Assembly: GCF_016907875.1 (NCBI RefSeq)
Contig: NZ_JAFBCU010000001.1
Coordinates: forward strand, 620,001 to 684,000
Reading direction: 5' to 3'
Source: Arthrobacter roseus
GTDB taxonomy: Bacteria; Actinomycetota; Actinomycetes; Actinomycetales; Micrococcaceae
Length of the DNA stretch: 64,000 nt
In this document: positions 27,501 through 34,630 of the stretch, piece after piece
Numbering within the stretch: position 1 is the stretch's first letter
Layout of the letters: every line of letters begins with the position of its first letter
Made by a program: the position numbers and the translations under genes
Notes under the pieces: model-generated
The model's input: the letters and a program-made list of their open reading frames with translations, nothing else
Told to the model about the DNA's origin: nothing
Database searches by the model: none

Positions 27501-27928
27501 GCGGCCAGAGCTAGCGCACCGTCAAGTCCGCCGCCGAGAATGTCAGCGGTCGAGACGCCAGCCTTAGCCATTTCCTCGATACCTTTGGCGGCTTCCTCAG
27601 CGGAAAACGCCGTGTCAGCGCCGGTCTTGATTGCAGCCTCGCGCAGTAACTCCATGTCACCAGTCGTCGCGTGAGTAGCAGCCTGGACCCCAGACATCGC
27701 CTTATCGAAGGACGCGAACTTAGTCAGCGCTAGACCAAATCCAGCAGCCAGCACACCACCGGCAACCATTCCGGCCTGTCCAACTTCTTCTAGCGACTGG
27801 CGATTGTTTTGGGCGAACTTCTGCGTCTGCGAGCCGAAGTCAGCAGTAGCCTTCTGTGCTGTCCTGTAACCAGCGACGAGGCCCTGCACGTTGGCCTGGA
27901 TGCGAATTGTTACTGACCGATCAGCCAT
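24572..27928 (-). CDS. phage tail tape measure protein
   Basis: A 1118-residue TP901-type tape measure protein that sets tail length. Ribosome binding site GGAGG at 27933-27937. Residues of about 60-250 show the conserved core (GVQAATHATTGDMELLREAA, AMTQFGLSGEDIPHIADLL). Around residues 360-440 are hydrophobic segments (VLSAVGVVAGLTGGALLLGG). Residues of about 804-946 carry five copies of a 28-residue repeat. The C-terminal part has a beta segment (NKVINVTERNEIV) and a Gly/Asn linker (NANGGRIPRNATGGRLP). At roughly 1.5 Angstrom per residue the family rule would predict a tail around 160 nm (inference). Confidence 0.95.
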   Translation of the reverse strand: MADRSVTIRIQANVQGLVAGYRTAQKATADFGSQTQKFAQNNRQSLEEVGQAGMVAGGVLAAGFGLALTKFASFDKAMSGVQAATHATTGDMELLREAAIKTGADTAFSAEEAAKGIEEMAKAGVSTADILGGGLDGALALAAAGSLEVGEAAELASTAMTQFGLSGEDIPHIADLLAAGAGKAQGSVQDMGQALKQAGLVADGVGLTIEETTGGLAAFASAGLVGERAGTSFKSMLQRLTPQSKEAKDKMVELGLSAYNSQGDFIGLSEYAGELQTALGDMTAEQRNSTMATLFGSDAVLAASVLYEQGSKGVEKWEEAVSDAGYAAETAALMQDNLAGDLEKLGGAFDTVFLQAGSGANDALRGLVQTLEDVVDAVGKIPTPVLSAVGVVAGLTGGALLLGGAFITAVPRIADTVSAISDLRAKAPRATSALGKLGKAAGIAAVGFIALQAASSVNNSLGGGAKSAEEMAQALLRAKNEGKSLEDVFSSDTFSNANNFANFQDDIGGVGDAVARVNDLSFGDTMNDWVHGLTGMKGPANEVRESLTSIDEALLGYVSSGNVEAAADGFRRIAEDAEASGVSLETTAESFPQYINSLRELATGAGVALTDQELLNWAMGEVPAAMEAAAGSTEKQAAAAEQAAAAAEEAAVASEEMEEALAEVGLSADGTVTSLETFIGVLQESGLLTLSANDAARGYEEAIDAVGIGIEKLIADNGSLAGVLNATADGFNRDTQAGRDAETMFDGLASAAATNTQAMADAGGTQEELQTQLGNTYDSLITAAGQFGITGEQADALARDVMGIPAEAKIDTWMSDSAKRMAEETTGAAEAIPDSVRIESSMSAAAKETADATKKSADDVPEQETIDSWMSDKAFIEAIRTRAAALGIPESEAIDSYMSSAARNEADKTTARVLGIPEGASVSSYMEAYARIEADALKASLDRVDGRSVNTYATHTNKVINVTERNEIVRPGQVGRNANGGRIPRNATGGRLPTTGPGTDTTDGILGVLGNGTPISLLDGGEQITSSAMTNKHSSLLWAIHRDDPRLSSIPALAGGGRVSSGYAPMSPAYAGGSGVGASIDYERLASLINAKPVIANLRIGNRDVAQANIVGRKELRL
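25092..25519 (-). repeat. five degenerate 28-residue repeats in the tape measure protein
   Basis: Successive units contain IDTWMSDSAKRMA, IESSMSAAAKETA, IDSWMSDKAFIEA, IDSYMSSAARNEA and VSSYMEAYARIEA, each ending in or followed by IPE/IPD/VPE. The period is 28 residues (84 bases). Confidence 0.8.
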
Positions 27929-27970
27929 ACCCTATACCTCCAAATGATTACGTGTGCGAAGATTGCGGGC

Positions 27971-28183
27971 ATGACTACACAGCAAATGGCGCGACGTGCG
28001 CCCGGAACTTTGACGATCAAGCTCGGCCTTTTCATTGCAGCAATTGGCGCCGTCTTCATCACCATGACGATGACGCAAGGAACTTTCGGGGCACCTACTA
28101 CATGGGGAATGGTGATTATTGGGCTAGTCATAGCTGCAGTAGGTTTCGCAAGACGAGTACTCGCAGCACTCGAAAAACGCTAG
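27971..28183 (+). CDS. small two-helix membrane protein on the opposite strand of the tail operon
   Basis: The ATG at 27971 (or 27944) opens a frame ending at 28183, overlapping the convergent tail chaperone stop. The product has two clear membrane helices: KLGLFIAAIGAVFITMTM and TTWGMVIIGLVIAAVGFA, with a basic C-terminus RRVLAALEKR. It occupies a gap of about 250 bp between the chaperone and tape measure genes that holds no credible minus-strand gene. The ribosome binding site is poor. It may be a lysogenic membrane moron such as a superinfection-exclusion protein (inference). Confidence 0.5.
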   Translation: MTTQQMARRAPGTLTIKLGLFIAAIGAVFITMTMTQGTFGAPTTWGMVIIGLVIAAVGFARRVLAALEKR

Positions 28184-29069
28184 TTTGGAATACCAGCCGT
28201 ATAGAGCAATGCGCCCTCATACTTAGGCTTGACCTGACCAGATGTTTGCGACTCCTGCCGCCTAAGGCGCGCCGTGGTGAAGTGGCAGCGCGACGGCGGC
28301 GGAGACTTGACTTTCATCTCATTCTCAGGGTCGCCACAGATTGACCGTGGCATCCCGCAGAGCGGACATAACCCATCCCGGTAGTACTGCAACGCGAGCA
28401 TCCACGTCTGCTCCGGCTCGTCCCATTCGATTTCCGGGCGGGACGACACCAATCGGTCACCGTCGTAGGTGTAAGTCGTCTCCGGCTCCCAACCAAGGAA
28501 CCGTTTCAGCGAGACGCCTAGACGTTCTGCGGTCTCTACGTCTTGTCGGAGTCGCTGATCCTCCTGTAGGCGTCCAGCGAAAAAGGGACTTCCTGCCTCC
28601 CGCGATTCACGCTCAACACAGCAACGACGAAATCCTCATACTGGATGTCCGTCATGTCGTCGGCGGTCGGGGACCAATCCTCGGCGGGGGTGAATTCGAT
28701 GGCCTTGTCGTCTTTCGTCACGCTGATGATGGACTCAGGGATGGCCTCGATCATCACAGCCTCGACGTTGAACCCGTGGGCCTTATCCACGGCGTCACCG
28801 TCGCGGGGTGGATTCTCAGCCATCAGGGTCGCCCAACGTTTACGGGGCATCCCGCGCAGCAAGAACCGCACCGACTCGCCGCGGATTTTGTCACCAAGAG
28901 CAATCAGCTTCCGGGCAAGCTCGACAGCGGGGTCATTCAGCCGCTTATCGGCCATCGCTTTACGCCGGGCAAGGTCTAGCTCTTCTTTGGCTGTTTCGTA
29001 CTCACCGTAGAGGTCTCCATCAAGGCAGAACTCGACGTACTTCTCAGGGCGCTTCACTTCAAGTTTCAT
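28180..29069 (-). CDS. tail assembly chaperone, long (GT) product made by -1 frameshift
   Basis: Frame 0 runs from 29069 to the slippery heptamer C CCT TTT (minus strand of 28581-28587). A -1 slip there re-reads T28581 and continues FAGRLQEDQRLRQDVETAER, LGVSLKRFLGWEPE and then an open frame to the stop at 28180, giving about 296 residues. The extension has the typical Cys pair CPLCGMPRSIC. This G/GT arrangement immediately before the tape measure gene is conserved in siphophages; the long form binds the tape measure protein and recruits tube subunits. Confidence 0.85.
28536..29069 (-). CDS. tail assembly chaperone, short (G) product
   Basis: 177 residues from ATG 29069 (AGGAGCCTGGAAC upstream) to TAG at 28536. 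Sequence such as MKLEVKRPEKYVEFCLDG and PAEDWSPTADDMTDIQYEDF is alpha-helical and acidic, as in gpG proteins. It ends 45 bases beyond the frameshift site, so most ribosomes would make this form. Confidence 0.9.
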   Translation of the reverse strand: MKLEVKRPEKYVEFCLDGDLYGEYETAKEELDLARRKAMADKRLNDPAVELARKLIALGDKIRGESVRFLLRGMPRKRWATLMAENPPRDGDAVDKAHGFNVEAVMIEAIPESIISVTKDDKAIEFTPAEDWSPTADDMTDIQYEDFVVAVLSVNRGRQEVPFSLDAYRRISDSDKT

Positions 29070-29080
29070 GTTCCAGGCTC

Positions 29081-29356
29081 CTACTTTTCGCGAACGGGAA
29101 TGATGATGGTGTGTTTGGCGAATCCGTGCTGAGCTGTGCAGTCGTCGTCGGTTCCATCAACGGAGCAGATGCACGCCGGGTCATCAGCGAGGAGGTACGC
29201 GCCGTCGCTGTTGCGAGCCTTTGCGAGGATTTCAACGCTGTCCGGGAGGAACTTGAGGGCCATCGTCTGGGCTGGGTCAACTCCAACGGCTGTGAAGAAT
29301 GAGATGTACTGCTCGCGAGTGAAGAACTCGGGCACACCTTCGATGGTCTTACTCAT
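29081..29356 (-). CDS. hypothetical phage protein, 91 aa
   Basis: Unrecognised. It lies between the tail tube and chaperone genes. It begins MSKTIEGVPEFFTREQYISF, with a Cys-containing acidic part (DDPACICSVDGTDDDC) and the C-terminus KHTIIIPVREK. The position suggests a tail accessory protein. Confidence 0.75.
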   Translation of the reverse strand: MSKTIEGVPEFFTREQYISFFTAVGVDPAQTMALKFLPDSVEILAKARNSDGAYLLADDPACICSVDGTDDDCTAQHGFAKHTIIIPVREK

Positions 29357-29403
29357 GAGAATCAGGCTCCTACTGTGATGATTCAGGCTCGGGAAAGTTG
29401 GTG

Positions 29404-29440
29404 GGCTGGCCGAGGGAGCCTGAATTCACCCCGGCCAGCC
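29404..29440 (-). terminator. hairpin after the tail tube gene
   Basis: A 9-bp stem GGCTGGCCG/CGGCCAGCC with a 19-base loop lies just after the tube gene stop. There is no T-run; it may attenuate transcription or stabilise the abundant tube mRNA. Confidence 0.5.
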
Positions 29441-29450
29441 GGTCGTAGGG

Positions 29451-29966
29451 TTAGACGGTGGCGGAGATCTTCACCGACCGCGCAACAGGGCCAGTCACAA
29501 ACTGCTTCTGGCTGATCTTCAACACAGAGTTTGCCTCCGGTGGGAGCTCGTGCTGAATGCCAGCCTTGATAGGCCAGAGAGTCACCGTCTGACCGGCGGC
29601 GAGTGCGTCCTCGTATGGCACACCGCGGCGCACCAACAGAACGTGAGTCGAATCGGAGATGAGCGTCGTCTTAGCCATGTTGTCGGTCAGCTCATTCGGC
29701 GCATTCGTGTTGTCGATATACGTCAGGTTGAGGGAGTTGGTGACTCGGCCCGGCTGCTCAAAGATCTGGGTTGAGCATAGACGCTCATCGGGGACGCCTG
29801 CCTGATCGACGCCGGGCGTGTACCCGTCCGACGTGAGGTAACAGGAAATGTCAGTCGCGCCCGCCGCGTTTAGCTCAGTGAGCTTCGGTGCGTCCATGTC
29901 TGCGACGGCGGGAATGAGTTTGACGAGGACGTTACCGTCCGCTGGTGTGCTGGGTAGTTCTGCCAT
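29451..29966 (-). CDS. major tail (tube) protein
   Basis: 171 residues, MAELPSTPADGNVLVKLIP, with a beta-rich body (GRVTNSLNLTYIDN, STHVLLVRRGVPYEDALA) ending ARSVKISATV. Position two genes before the chaperone pair, after the head-tail completion genes, and size fit the tail tube subunit of actinobacterial siphophages. Confidence 0.85.
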   Translation of the reverse strand: MAELPSTPADGNVLVKLIPAVADMDAPKLTELNAAGATDISCYLTSDGYTPGVDQAGVPDERLCSTQIFEQPGRVTNSLNLTYIDNTNAPNELTDNMAKTTLISDSTHVLLVRRGVPYEDALAAGQTVTLWPIKAGIQHELPPEANSVLKISQKQFVTGPVARSVKISATV

Positions 29967-30150
29967 TGTCGGCTACCTTTTTCTTAGTGGTCGCCCTCGT
30001 GGGCTCGGTGTGATATTTGGGTTGGCGGGGACGAATAACCGGCGGATACCGATCTGCCTTGACGAGCTCGAACGCTGACCCAATGCGCGGGTCACTTTCG
30101 GGCACATCAAACTCGTGTTTCGTGTCCTGATCCTTGACGCGAACAAACAA
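29932..30150 (-). CDS. small basic phage protein, 72 aa
   Basis: MFVRVKDQDTKHEFDVPESD with KADRYPPVIRPRQPKY then a basic tail TKKKVADNGR. It overlaps the tail tube start by 35 bases in another frame. Similar short proteins sit at this place in Arthrobacter-type phages (recalled pattern). No function assigned. Confidence 0.65.
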   Translation of the reverse strand: MFVRVKDQDTKHEFDVPESDPRIGSAFELVKADRYPPVIRPRQPKYHTEPTRATTKKKVADNGRTTQHTSGR

Positions 30151-30161
30151 TGCGAGCCTCC

Positions 30162-30563
30162 TTATGGGCTGGTTCGTGAAGCGACGGCGATAAAGTCCAG
30201 CGGGTGATACATCGGATTGCCATAACCGGGGACGTTTACGTCAGTGTCAACCTGGATTGGCTGGTCATTCGGGATATTCTCAACCCGCCCAACATTCCAG
30301 CCAGTGACCACAGGGCGCACACCCTCCAAGGCATCAACCACCTTCTGGGAGCCCCACCGAACACCGACCGAATCAAACGCCACAACCGTGGCCCTAATCC
30401 GCGCATCAACCGACTGGCCCGAGCGAGCTAATGAACGCTCACTAGCGAGTGGCAGGGGCGCATTCAGCAGCACGTAAGGATAAATGGGAGTCGATGGAGC
30501 CTCGCCCTTGTAGGTTTGGATCCCGACTACAAGGTTCTCCAACGCGGCGGCAAGATCACTCAC
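30162..30563 (-). CDS. tail terminator / completion protein
   Basis: 133 residues with MSDLAAALENLVVGIQTYKG and YPYVLLNAPLPLASERS, then VRATVVAF-like strands and GWNVGRVENIPNDQP. The size, order (after the HK97 gp10-like gene, before the tail tube) and IYPYVLL motif fit tail terminator proteins. Confidence 0.75.
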   Translation of the reverse strand: MSDLAAALENLVVGIQTYKGEAPSTPIYPYVLLNAPLPLASERSLARSGQSVDARIRATVVAFDSVGVRWGSQKVVDALEGVRPVVTGWNVGRVENIPNDQPIQVDTDVNVPGYGNPMYHPLDFIAVASRTSP

Positions 30564-30964
30564 AGTTGACTCCCGAACTGGTCAGCCAAATCAGCGAGCG
30601 ACTTCTCAAGGCGTGGACCCTCAGTACGCAACGGCTTCTCAAGGTCACCGGAACCACCACCACGGCTTGTGCCGAAGTAGTAGATATTGCCGAGCGCACC
30701 ACCGCGACGGGACTTATCCGGGCCGATCTCGTAGGCGGGTTGGCCTATCCGATAGTCAGAGTCGTAAGACATGGAGGACTCCAAGCCCGGACCCTTCTTT
30801 CCGACAAAGTGAGTCGAACCCCTGACATCAGCAGCTAATTCCTCTTTGATGTTCTGCGCACCCTTCTTGAGGACCGCATCAACATCCTTCACCGCTGAAC
30901 CGGCAACCTTTCCTAGGTTTTGAGAGAGTACGCGCAACCCAGAGGAATCAATATAGAAGCTCAT
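30560..30964 (-). CDS. HK97 gp10-like head-tail protein
   Basis: 134 residues: DSSGLRVLSQNLGKVAGSAV, VLKKGAQNIKEELAADVRGS and a C-terminal LEKSLADLADQFGSQL. The helical VLKKGAQNIKEEL segment is the hallmark of gp10-family tail completion proteins. It overlaps both neighbours by four bases. Confidence 0.8.
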   Translation of the reverse strand: MSFYIDSSGLRVLSQNLGKVAGSAVKDVDAVLKKGAQNIKEELAADVRGSTHFVGKKGPGLESSMSYDSDYRIGQPAYEIGPDKSRRGGALGNIYYFGTSRGGGSGDLEKPLRTEGPRLEKSLADLADQFGSQL

Positions 30965-31380
30965 GACATAACCTCCACGGCGTAGGTGCGTTTCGTCTCG
31001 TGCGTCTTCTCAGATAGCCCAGTGATCCGGTAGACATTGCCGACTAGAACTGGATTCACTGAGTCTGTAATCTCGGCTAGATCACCAACATTCAGTGAGA
31101 CGCCAGCGGGCACTTGTAGTGTCACGGTCTCCACTGTGAACACCGCGCCGCCCGCTTCCGGGTTCGCCGGTTGTGGACGTGATGTCTGCATTCGACAACG
31201 GCCAGGATTACCGGCCGCAACCTGCTCAGGAGTCGGATAAATCACCATGGATGATGGCTCATACTGGCCCGTGTCCGGATTGAACACCGGGTCGCCGGAT
31301 CCGCGAGTGGCGGCGCAAGTGTCCACCATGAACGTTTCAGCGAACGCCTGAGCCTGCGCTAGTTCATCACTACTAATCAC
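30961..31380 (-). CDS. head-tail connector (DUF6093-like)
   Basis: 139 residues. GTG 31380 overlaps the previous stop as GTGA and is preferred to 31392. The sequence GDPVFNPDTGQYEPS and GGAVFTVETVTLQVPAG and VGDLAEITDSVNP describe a beta-barrel stopper-like protein that I recall as DUF6093. It probably closes the connector before tail attachment. Confidence 0.75.
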   Translation of the reverse strand: MISSDELAQAQAFAETFMVDTCAATRGSGDPVFNPDTGQYEPSSMVIYPTPEQVAAGNPGRCRMQTSRPQPANPEAGGAVFTVETVTLQVPAGVSLNVGDLAEITDSVNPVLVGNVYRITGLSEKTHETKRTYAVEVMS

Positions 31381-31802
31381 AGTGGCACCCACACATCTGG
31401 GCTAACCCACTGTCCCTGCCGAGCCGTCGCACCATAAGGCCGGATAGTGAATGCGTCACCCGAGGATCCGGGCAAGAGTAGATTCCACTCTTCATCCGTC
31501 AAGTACAGAATGTCAGTGCTTGCCGAACCTGAAACCTCAGTCCGGGAGTAGTCATCAAATGCGAGCGTCCGCGACTTCAAGCCCTTCGGATTATCAGCAG
31601 CACGCTTTACCGCGCCAGCAATAATCGCCTTGACTAGAGCCATGGACGGTGAGCCTGTGAGGATCCGCTCAGCGAGAGTTGGTACCCGTGCGTTTACCTG
31701 TTCCTCAATGTCGGAAAGCCACGCCTCAACTTGGCCCCGCTCAAGGGTGGAAAGGGTGCGGCCAAGGCGCGCCTCAACATCACTCACTGTTGCGTATGCC
31801 AT
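31377..31802 (-). CDS. head-tail adaptor, Gp19/Gp15/Gp42-like
   Basis: 141 residues starting MAYATVSDVEARLGRTLS, with helical AIIAGAVKRAADNPKGLKS and a C-terminal YGATARQGQWVSPDVW. The N-terminal pattern and position two genes after capsid match connector proteins of the Gp19/Gp15/Gp42 family. Confidence 0.85.
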   Translation of the reverse strand: MAYATVSDVEARLGRTLSTLERGQVEAWLSDIEEQVNARVPTLAERILTGSPSMALVKAIIAGAVKRAADNPKGLKSRTLAFDDYSRTEVSGSASTDILYLTDEEWNLLLPGSSGDAFTIRPYGATARQGQWVSPDVWVPL

Positions 31803-31817
31803 GACCGCACCACCTTC

Positions 31818-31958
31818 CTACTTGTCCAACTTCTGCGTGCTCTTACTTGCTGGCTTGGGCTCCTTGACAGCAACCCACCCAGCGGCCTCATATCGACCCA
31901 CAAGCTCATCCGGCACGTCAACTACGGCGGTAGAGTTTGGGGCCTTCAATTTAGCCAC
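31818..31958 (-). CDS. small phage protein, 46 aa, after capsid gene
   Basis: GTG 31958 lies three bases after the capsid stop. The product VAKLKAPNSTAVVDVPDELV then GRYEAAGWVAVKEPKP and a Lys-rich tail has the form of the short VPDELV-containing proteins found between capsid and connector genes in many actinophages. Function unknown. Confidence 0.7.
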   Translation of the reverse strand: MAKLKAPNSTAVVDVPDELVGRYEAAGWVAVKEPKPASKSTQKLDK

Positions 31959-31961
31959 GGG

Positions 31962-32858
31962 TTACGCCTGAGTAGCGTTGGTCAGCTTCGCGAAGTGGGC
32001 GATGTCGCGGACGCGGAAACCGATCTCGATTTCAGCGCGGATCGCAAACATGTCCCGCTGCCACAAGTTGAGCTGTGTCCCGCCGTCGTTGATGGTTGCC
32101 TGATCGGAAACGCTGATCTGGACACCCTCAACCGTGCCGAACATTGCCGAAGTCCAGTCACCTGCGTAACCGAGCTGCGAATCAGTACCAACGCCGGCGC
32201 CGTCGATGTCTGCCAGGTAGACAGCCTTCGAGGTGTAGACGGGAGCACCAAGCAGAGCCGGAACAGCCCCGTCTGTCTGGACGTTATTGATGAACAAGGG
32301 ACGGCCCTGCGCGTCAACAGCGCCGAGCAGGAGCCCGCGTGCCTGCGGGGAGAGCGCCCAACCATTCAACAGCCCACCGCCGGTAGCGACAGCCTGATCA
32401 GCGGCAACGAGGCCACCATAAGTGTCGCCCGAGATTCCAACTGCAGCGGCACCTGTGAGGACATCGAAGTTCGAGCCCGGAGCGGCACCAGCCAGAACCG
32501 TGGAGTCAAACTTCCGCGCCAGTGCAGACGGGAGTCGGCGGGCCAACTCCGCGTACAAGCCGGGAAGATCGCGGCGGAACTCGTTCGAGAACGGCTCAAT
32601 CACAGCCAGCTTGTAGGGGGTGATGAGCTTATTGCCGAGAGTTGCACGAGATACCGGCTTCTCAGCGGTCTCAGCTACCCAGTCAGCCTCAGCGTCACCA
32701 GTGATGATCGGGATGGATACACCCGAACCGGGAAGAGTGATCTGACGAGAGAGCTGCATGACAGCAGACTCGGTGATCGCATTCGACCAGATTTCCCCGG
32801 AGACCTCCGGGGGGAGTAGTACGCCGGATGTACTCCGGTTGATGTCGATACCAGCCAT
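31962..32858 (-). CDS. major capsid protein, HK97 fold
   Basis: 298 residues. MAGIDINRSTSGVLLPPEVS, SAVMQLSRQITLPGSGVSIP, WVAETAEKPVSRATLGNK and the C-terminal DMFAIRAEIEIGFRVRDIAH are typical of phage capsid-family proteins. It is too short to carry a delta/scaffold domain, consistent with the separate scaffold gene just upstream. Confidence 0.92.
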   Translation of the reverse strand: MAGIDINRSTSGVLLPPEVSGEIWSNAITESAVMQLSRQITLPGSGVSIPIITGDAEADWVAETAEKPVSRATLGNKLITPYKLAVIEPFSNEFRRDLPGLYAELARRLPSALARKFDSTVLAGAAPGSNFDVLTGAAAVGISGDTYGGLVAADQAVATGGGLLNGWALSPQARGLLLGAVDAQGRPLFINNVQTDGAVPALLGAPVYTSKAVYLADIDGAGVGTDSQLGYAGDWTSAMFGTVEGVQISVSDQATINDGGTQLNLWQRDMFAIRAEIEIGFRVRDIAHFAKLTNATQA

Positions 32859-32874
32859 GGCCAGTCCCTACTTT

Positions 32875-33351
32875 CTATGCTTGGTTATTCAGCGCGCCTT
32901 CAATGGCGCTAGCAAATTGGTCCGCGGTCGAAGACTTAGCGGGTTCGCCCTTCGCCCCTTGTGAGGGGTCGGGCTTCGGGGTTGTCGGTCCGGGCACAAT
33001 GTCAGCAACGAAAGCCGCAGCATCTTCACGCAACGCTTCCTCCGTGTCACCCTGCAAGCGCCCAATATGCTTAGCGGGTACGCCCGTTTCGAGTGCCACT
33101 TTGTAACGGAGCGTGTTGCCTTCCGCTGATTCGGCGCGTGTTACTGCCTCTGTTGCCGCCGTAGTTGCGGTATTGAGAGCGGTTTCGTGTGCTGACTGCA
33201 AGGAAGTAACCTGGTTTTCCAGTTCACTCACCCTGCGGTCGGCTACCTTGCGGGCATTCCGCTCGGTGTCCAGTGCCTTCTTCCCGCCGTCAGCCAGCGC
33301 GTTAGGGTCGCCCTGATTTGTGGTTTCCTGCGGGTCGTTTGGGTCCGACAT
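32875..33351 (-). CDS. capsid scaffolding protein
   Basis: 158 residues, MSDPNDPQETTNQ, then a long coiled coil (ARKVADRRVSELENQVTSLQ) and an acidic/Pro-rich region, ending SAIEGALNNQA. GGAGG lies eight bases before ATG 33351. The helical, charged composition next to the capsid gene is that of a scaffold. Confidence 0.85.
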   Translation of the reverse strand: MSDPNDPQETTNQGDPNALADGGKKALDTERNARKVADRRVSELENQVTSLQSAHETALNTATTAATEAVTRAESAEGNTLRYKVALETGVPAKHIGRLQGDTEEALREDAAAFVADIVPGPTTPKPDPSQGAKGEPAKSSTADQFASAIEGALNNQA

Positions 33352-33373
33352 TTTGGTTCCTCCATCGCGGATA

Positions 33374-33404
33374 GAAAAACCCCCGAAGCATCGCGCATGG
33401 GGGA
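33374..33404 (-). terminator. rho-independent terminator between MuF and scaffold genes
   Basis: On minus CTCCCCC...GGGGGTTTTTC: a five- to six-bp GC stem with a 14-base loop and T5. It would reduce read-through from the packaging genes into the capsid genes unless partial. Confidence 0.7.
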
Positions 33405-33418
33405 GTAATTGGGTCGGC

Positions 33419-34630
33419 CTAATAGCCGAGGATGTATTTACGGAAATCTCGCTCAACACGGGCGGCCACATCTGGGGTTACCTTCGCGCCGCTTGAGTTT
33501 GTGAAAGGATTTCTGCCGGCGCGCACTGCGTCCCAGTTGGCCCGAGCGTCAAAGCTGCGACGCTCTGCGGCTGTCATGGTCGCTCGGATGCTCGGGTTCC
33601 TTACGCCGGTCCTACGCGCCTCTAGGATGGCCTCTCGTGCGCCAACTCTGGCACCGCCGCCGCCTAGCTGTCCGAAGCCCTCACGCCCGCCTCTAATGAC
33701 GCCCATGGGGTCCTGACCACCCGGCAATATGTAGCCATTGCGTTCCAGTAGGGCTAGTGTCTCTTGGCGAGATTTGCCCTGCGCGTAAATTCCCTCCGGC
33801 GTCAATCTTCGACCGCGGCCAAAATTGCCACGGCGTGAAGTGCCCTCAGTGGTCAGTAATCCACCAGGCTTCATCCCGCGGCGTGAATTGACGACCTGAA
33901 AGATGTCTGAGCCATCACGGATCGCAGCCGCTCCGGCTTTTGTGTAGATCCGGTTCTGATCGGCTTCGGATAAACTCTGGAAGTACTCGTATGGGTCATG
34001 GATTAGACCTTCACTGCCTGCGCCGTCAACCGCTGATTGCGTAGATGTCACATGGACACAATCACAGCTCGGATGCCTACTAAAGCCAGCGTTCCAACGG
34101 TAGAATCGGCCAGCGAGGATAGAGCATCGTGAGCACGACGGCGGGTTCAACATCCGCACATAGCCAGTGCCGGGACGTGCCGCAATATCGACACCCGCAG
34201 CAGCCCTGCCTGCGTCGGCAACCTGCGTCTTGACGATCATGTCCAAAAACTTACGGCCCTGATCCTTAGCTACATCCGCTGCCATTCCCCCGCCAATGAG
34301 GGCTTTCGTGTGCGGAACCGGAGCGTGCAGCAGGCTATCTAACGGCCTACCATCCGAGGCATAGCCACCGAACCCAGAAGGATCAACGAACGCTTCCGGC
34401 GCCACATATAAGCCTTGTTGCGCCAGTGTGAGCGCGGAGTAAGAAGCCCCCGCAGATGCGGCCTCGACTTGAACTACCGACAATGCCGCCGTGACCTCCG
34501 GTAAAGACGCTTCCCACCCGGAAAGGTTGCCCAGATCAACACCAGACCACGCACGACGAGCGGCCAGCACTGCGACTGATTGCAACCGCTGCATCTGCTT
34601 GTAATGCGTAACGGCTGCACTCGGAATCAC
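33419..34630 (-). CDS. MuF-like minor head protein / putative capsid maturation protein
   Basis: 403 residues following portal with a four-base overlap. The N-terminal helical half (VTHYKQMQRLQSVAVLAARR) and the central PSCSRCSILAGRFYRWNAG with HPSCDC resemble SPP1 gp7/MuF-type minor head proteins. The Cys/His cluster (CSRC, HPSCDC) could bind zinc. In related phages this slot is annotated as capsid maturation protease or MuF-like; I see no clear protease triad. Confidence 0.8.
   Translation of the reverse strand: MIPSAAVTHYKQMQRLQSVAVLAARRAWSGVDLGNLSGWEASLPEVTAALSVVQVEAASAGASYSALTLAQQGLYVAPEAFVDPSGFGGYASDGRPLDSLLHAPVPHTKALIGGGMAADVAKDQGRKFLDMIVKTQVADAGRAAAGVDIAARPGTGYVRMLNPPSCSRCSILAGRFYRWNAGFSRHPSCDCVHVTSTQSAVDGAGSEGLIHDPYEYFQSLSEADQNRIYTKAGAAAIRDGSDIFQVVNSRRGMKPGGLLTTEGTSRRGNFGRGRRLTPEGIYAQGKSRQETLALLERNGYILPGGQDPMGVIRGGREGFGQLGGGGARVGAREAILEARRTGVRNPSIRATMTAAERRSFDARANWDAVRAGRNPFTNSSGAKVTPDVAARVERDFRKYILGY

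Noticed and set aside
27910-28131. 73-codon minus-strand frame between chaperone and tape measure genes
   Set aside because: It overlaps the tape measure start, has no ribosome binding site and looks like the antisense of the plus-strand membrane protein.
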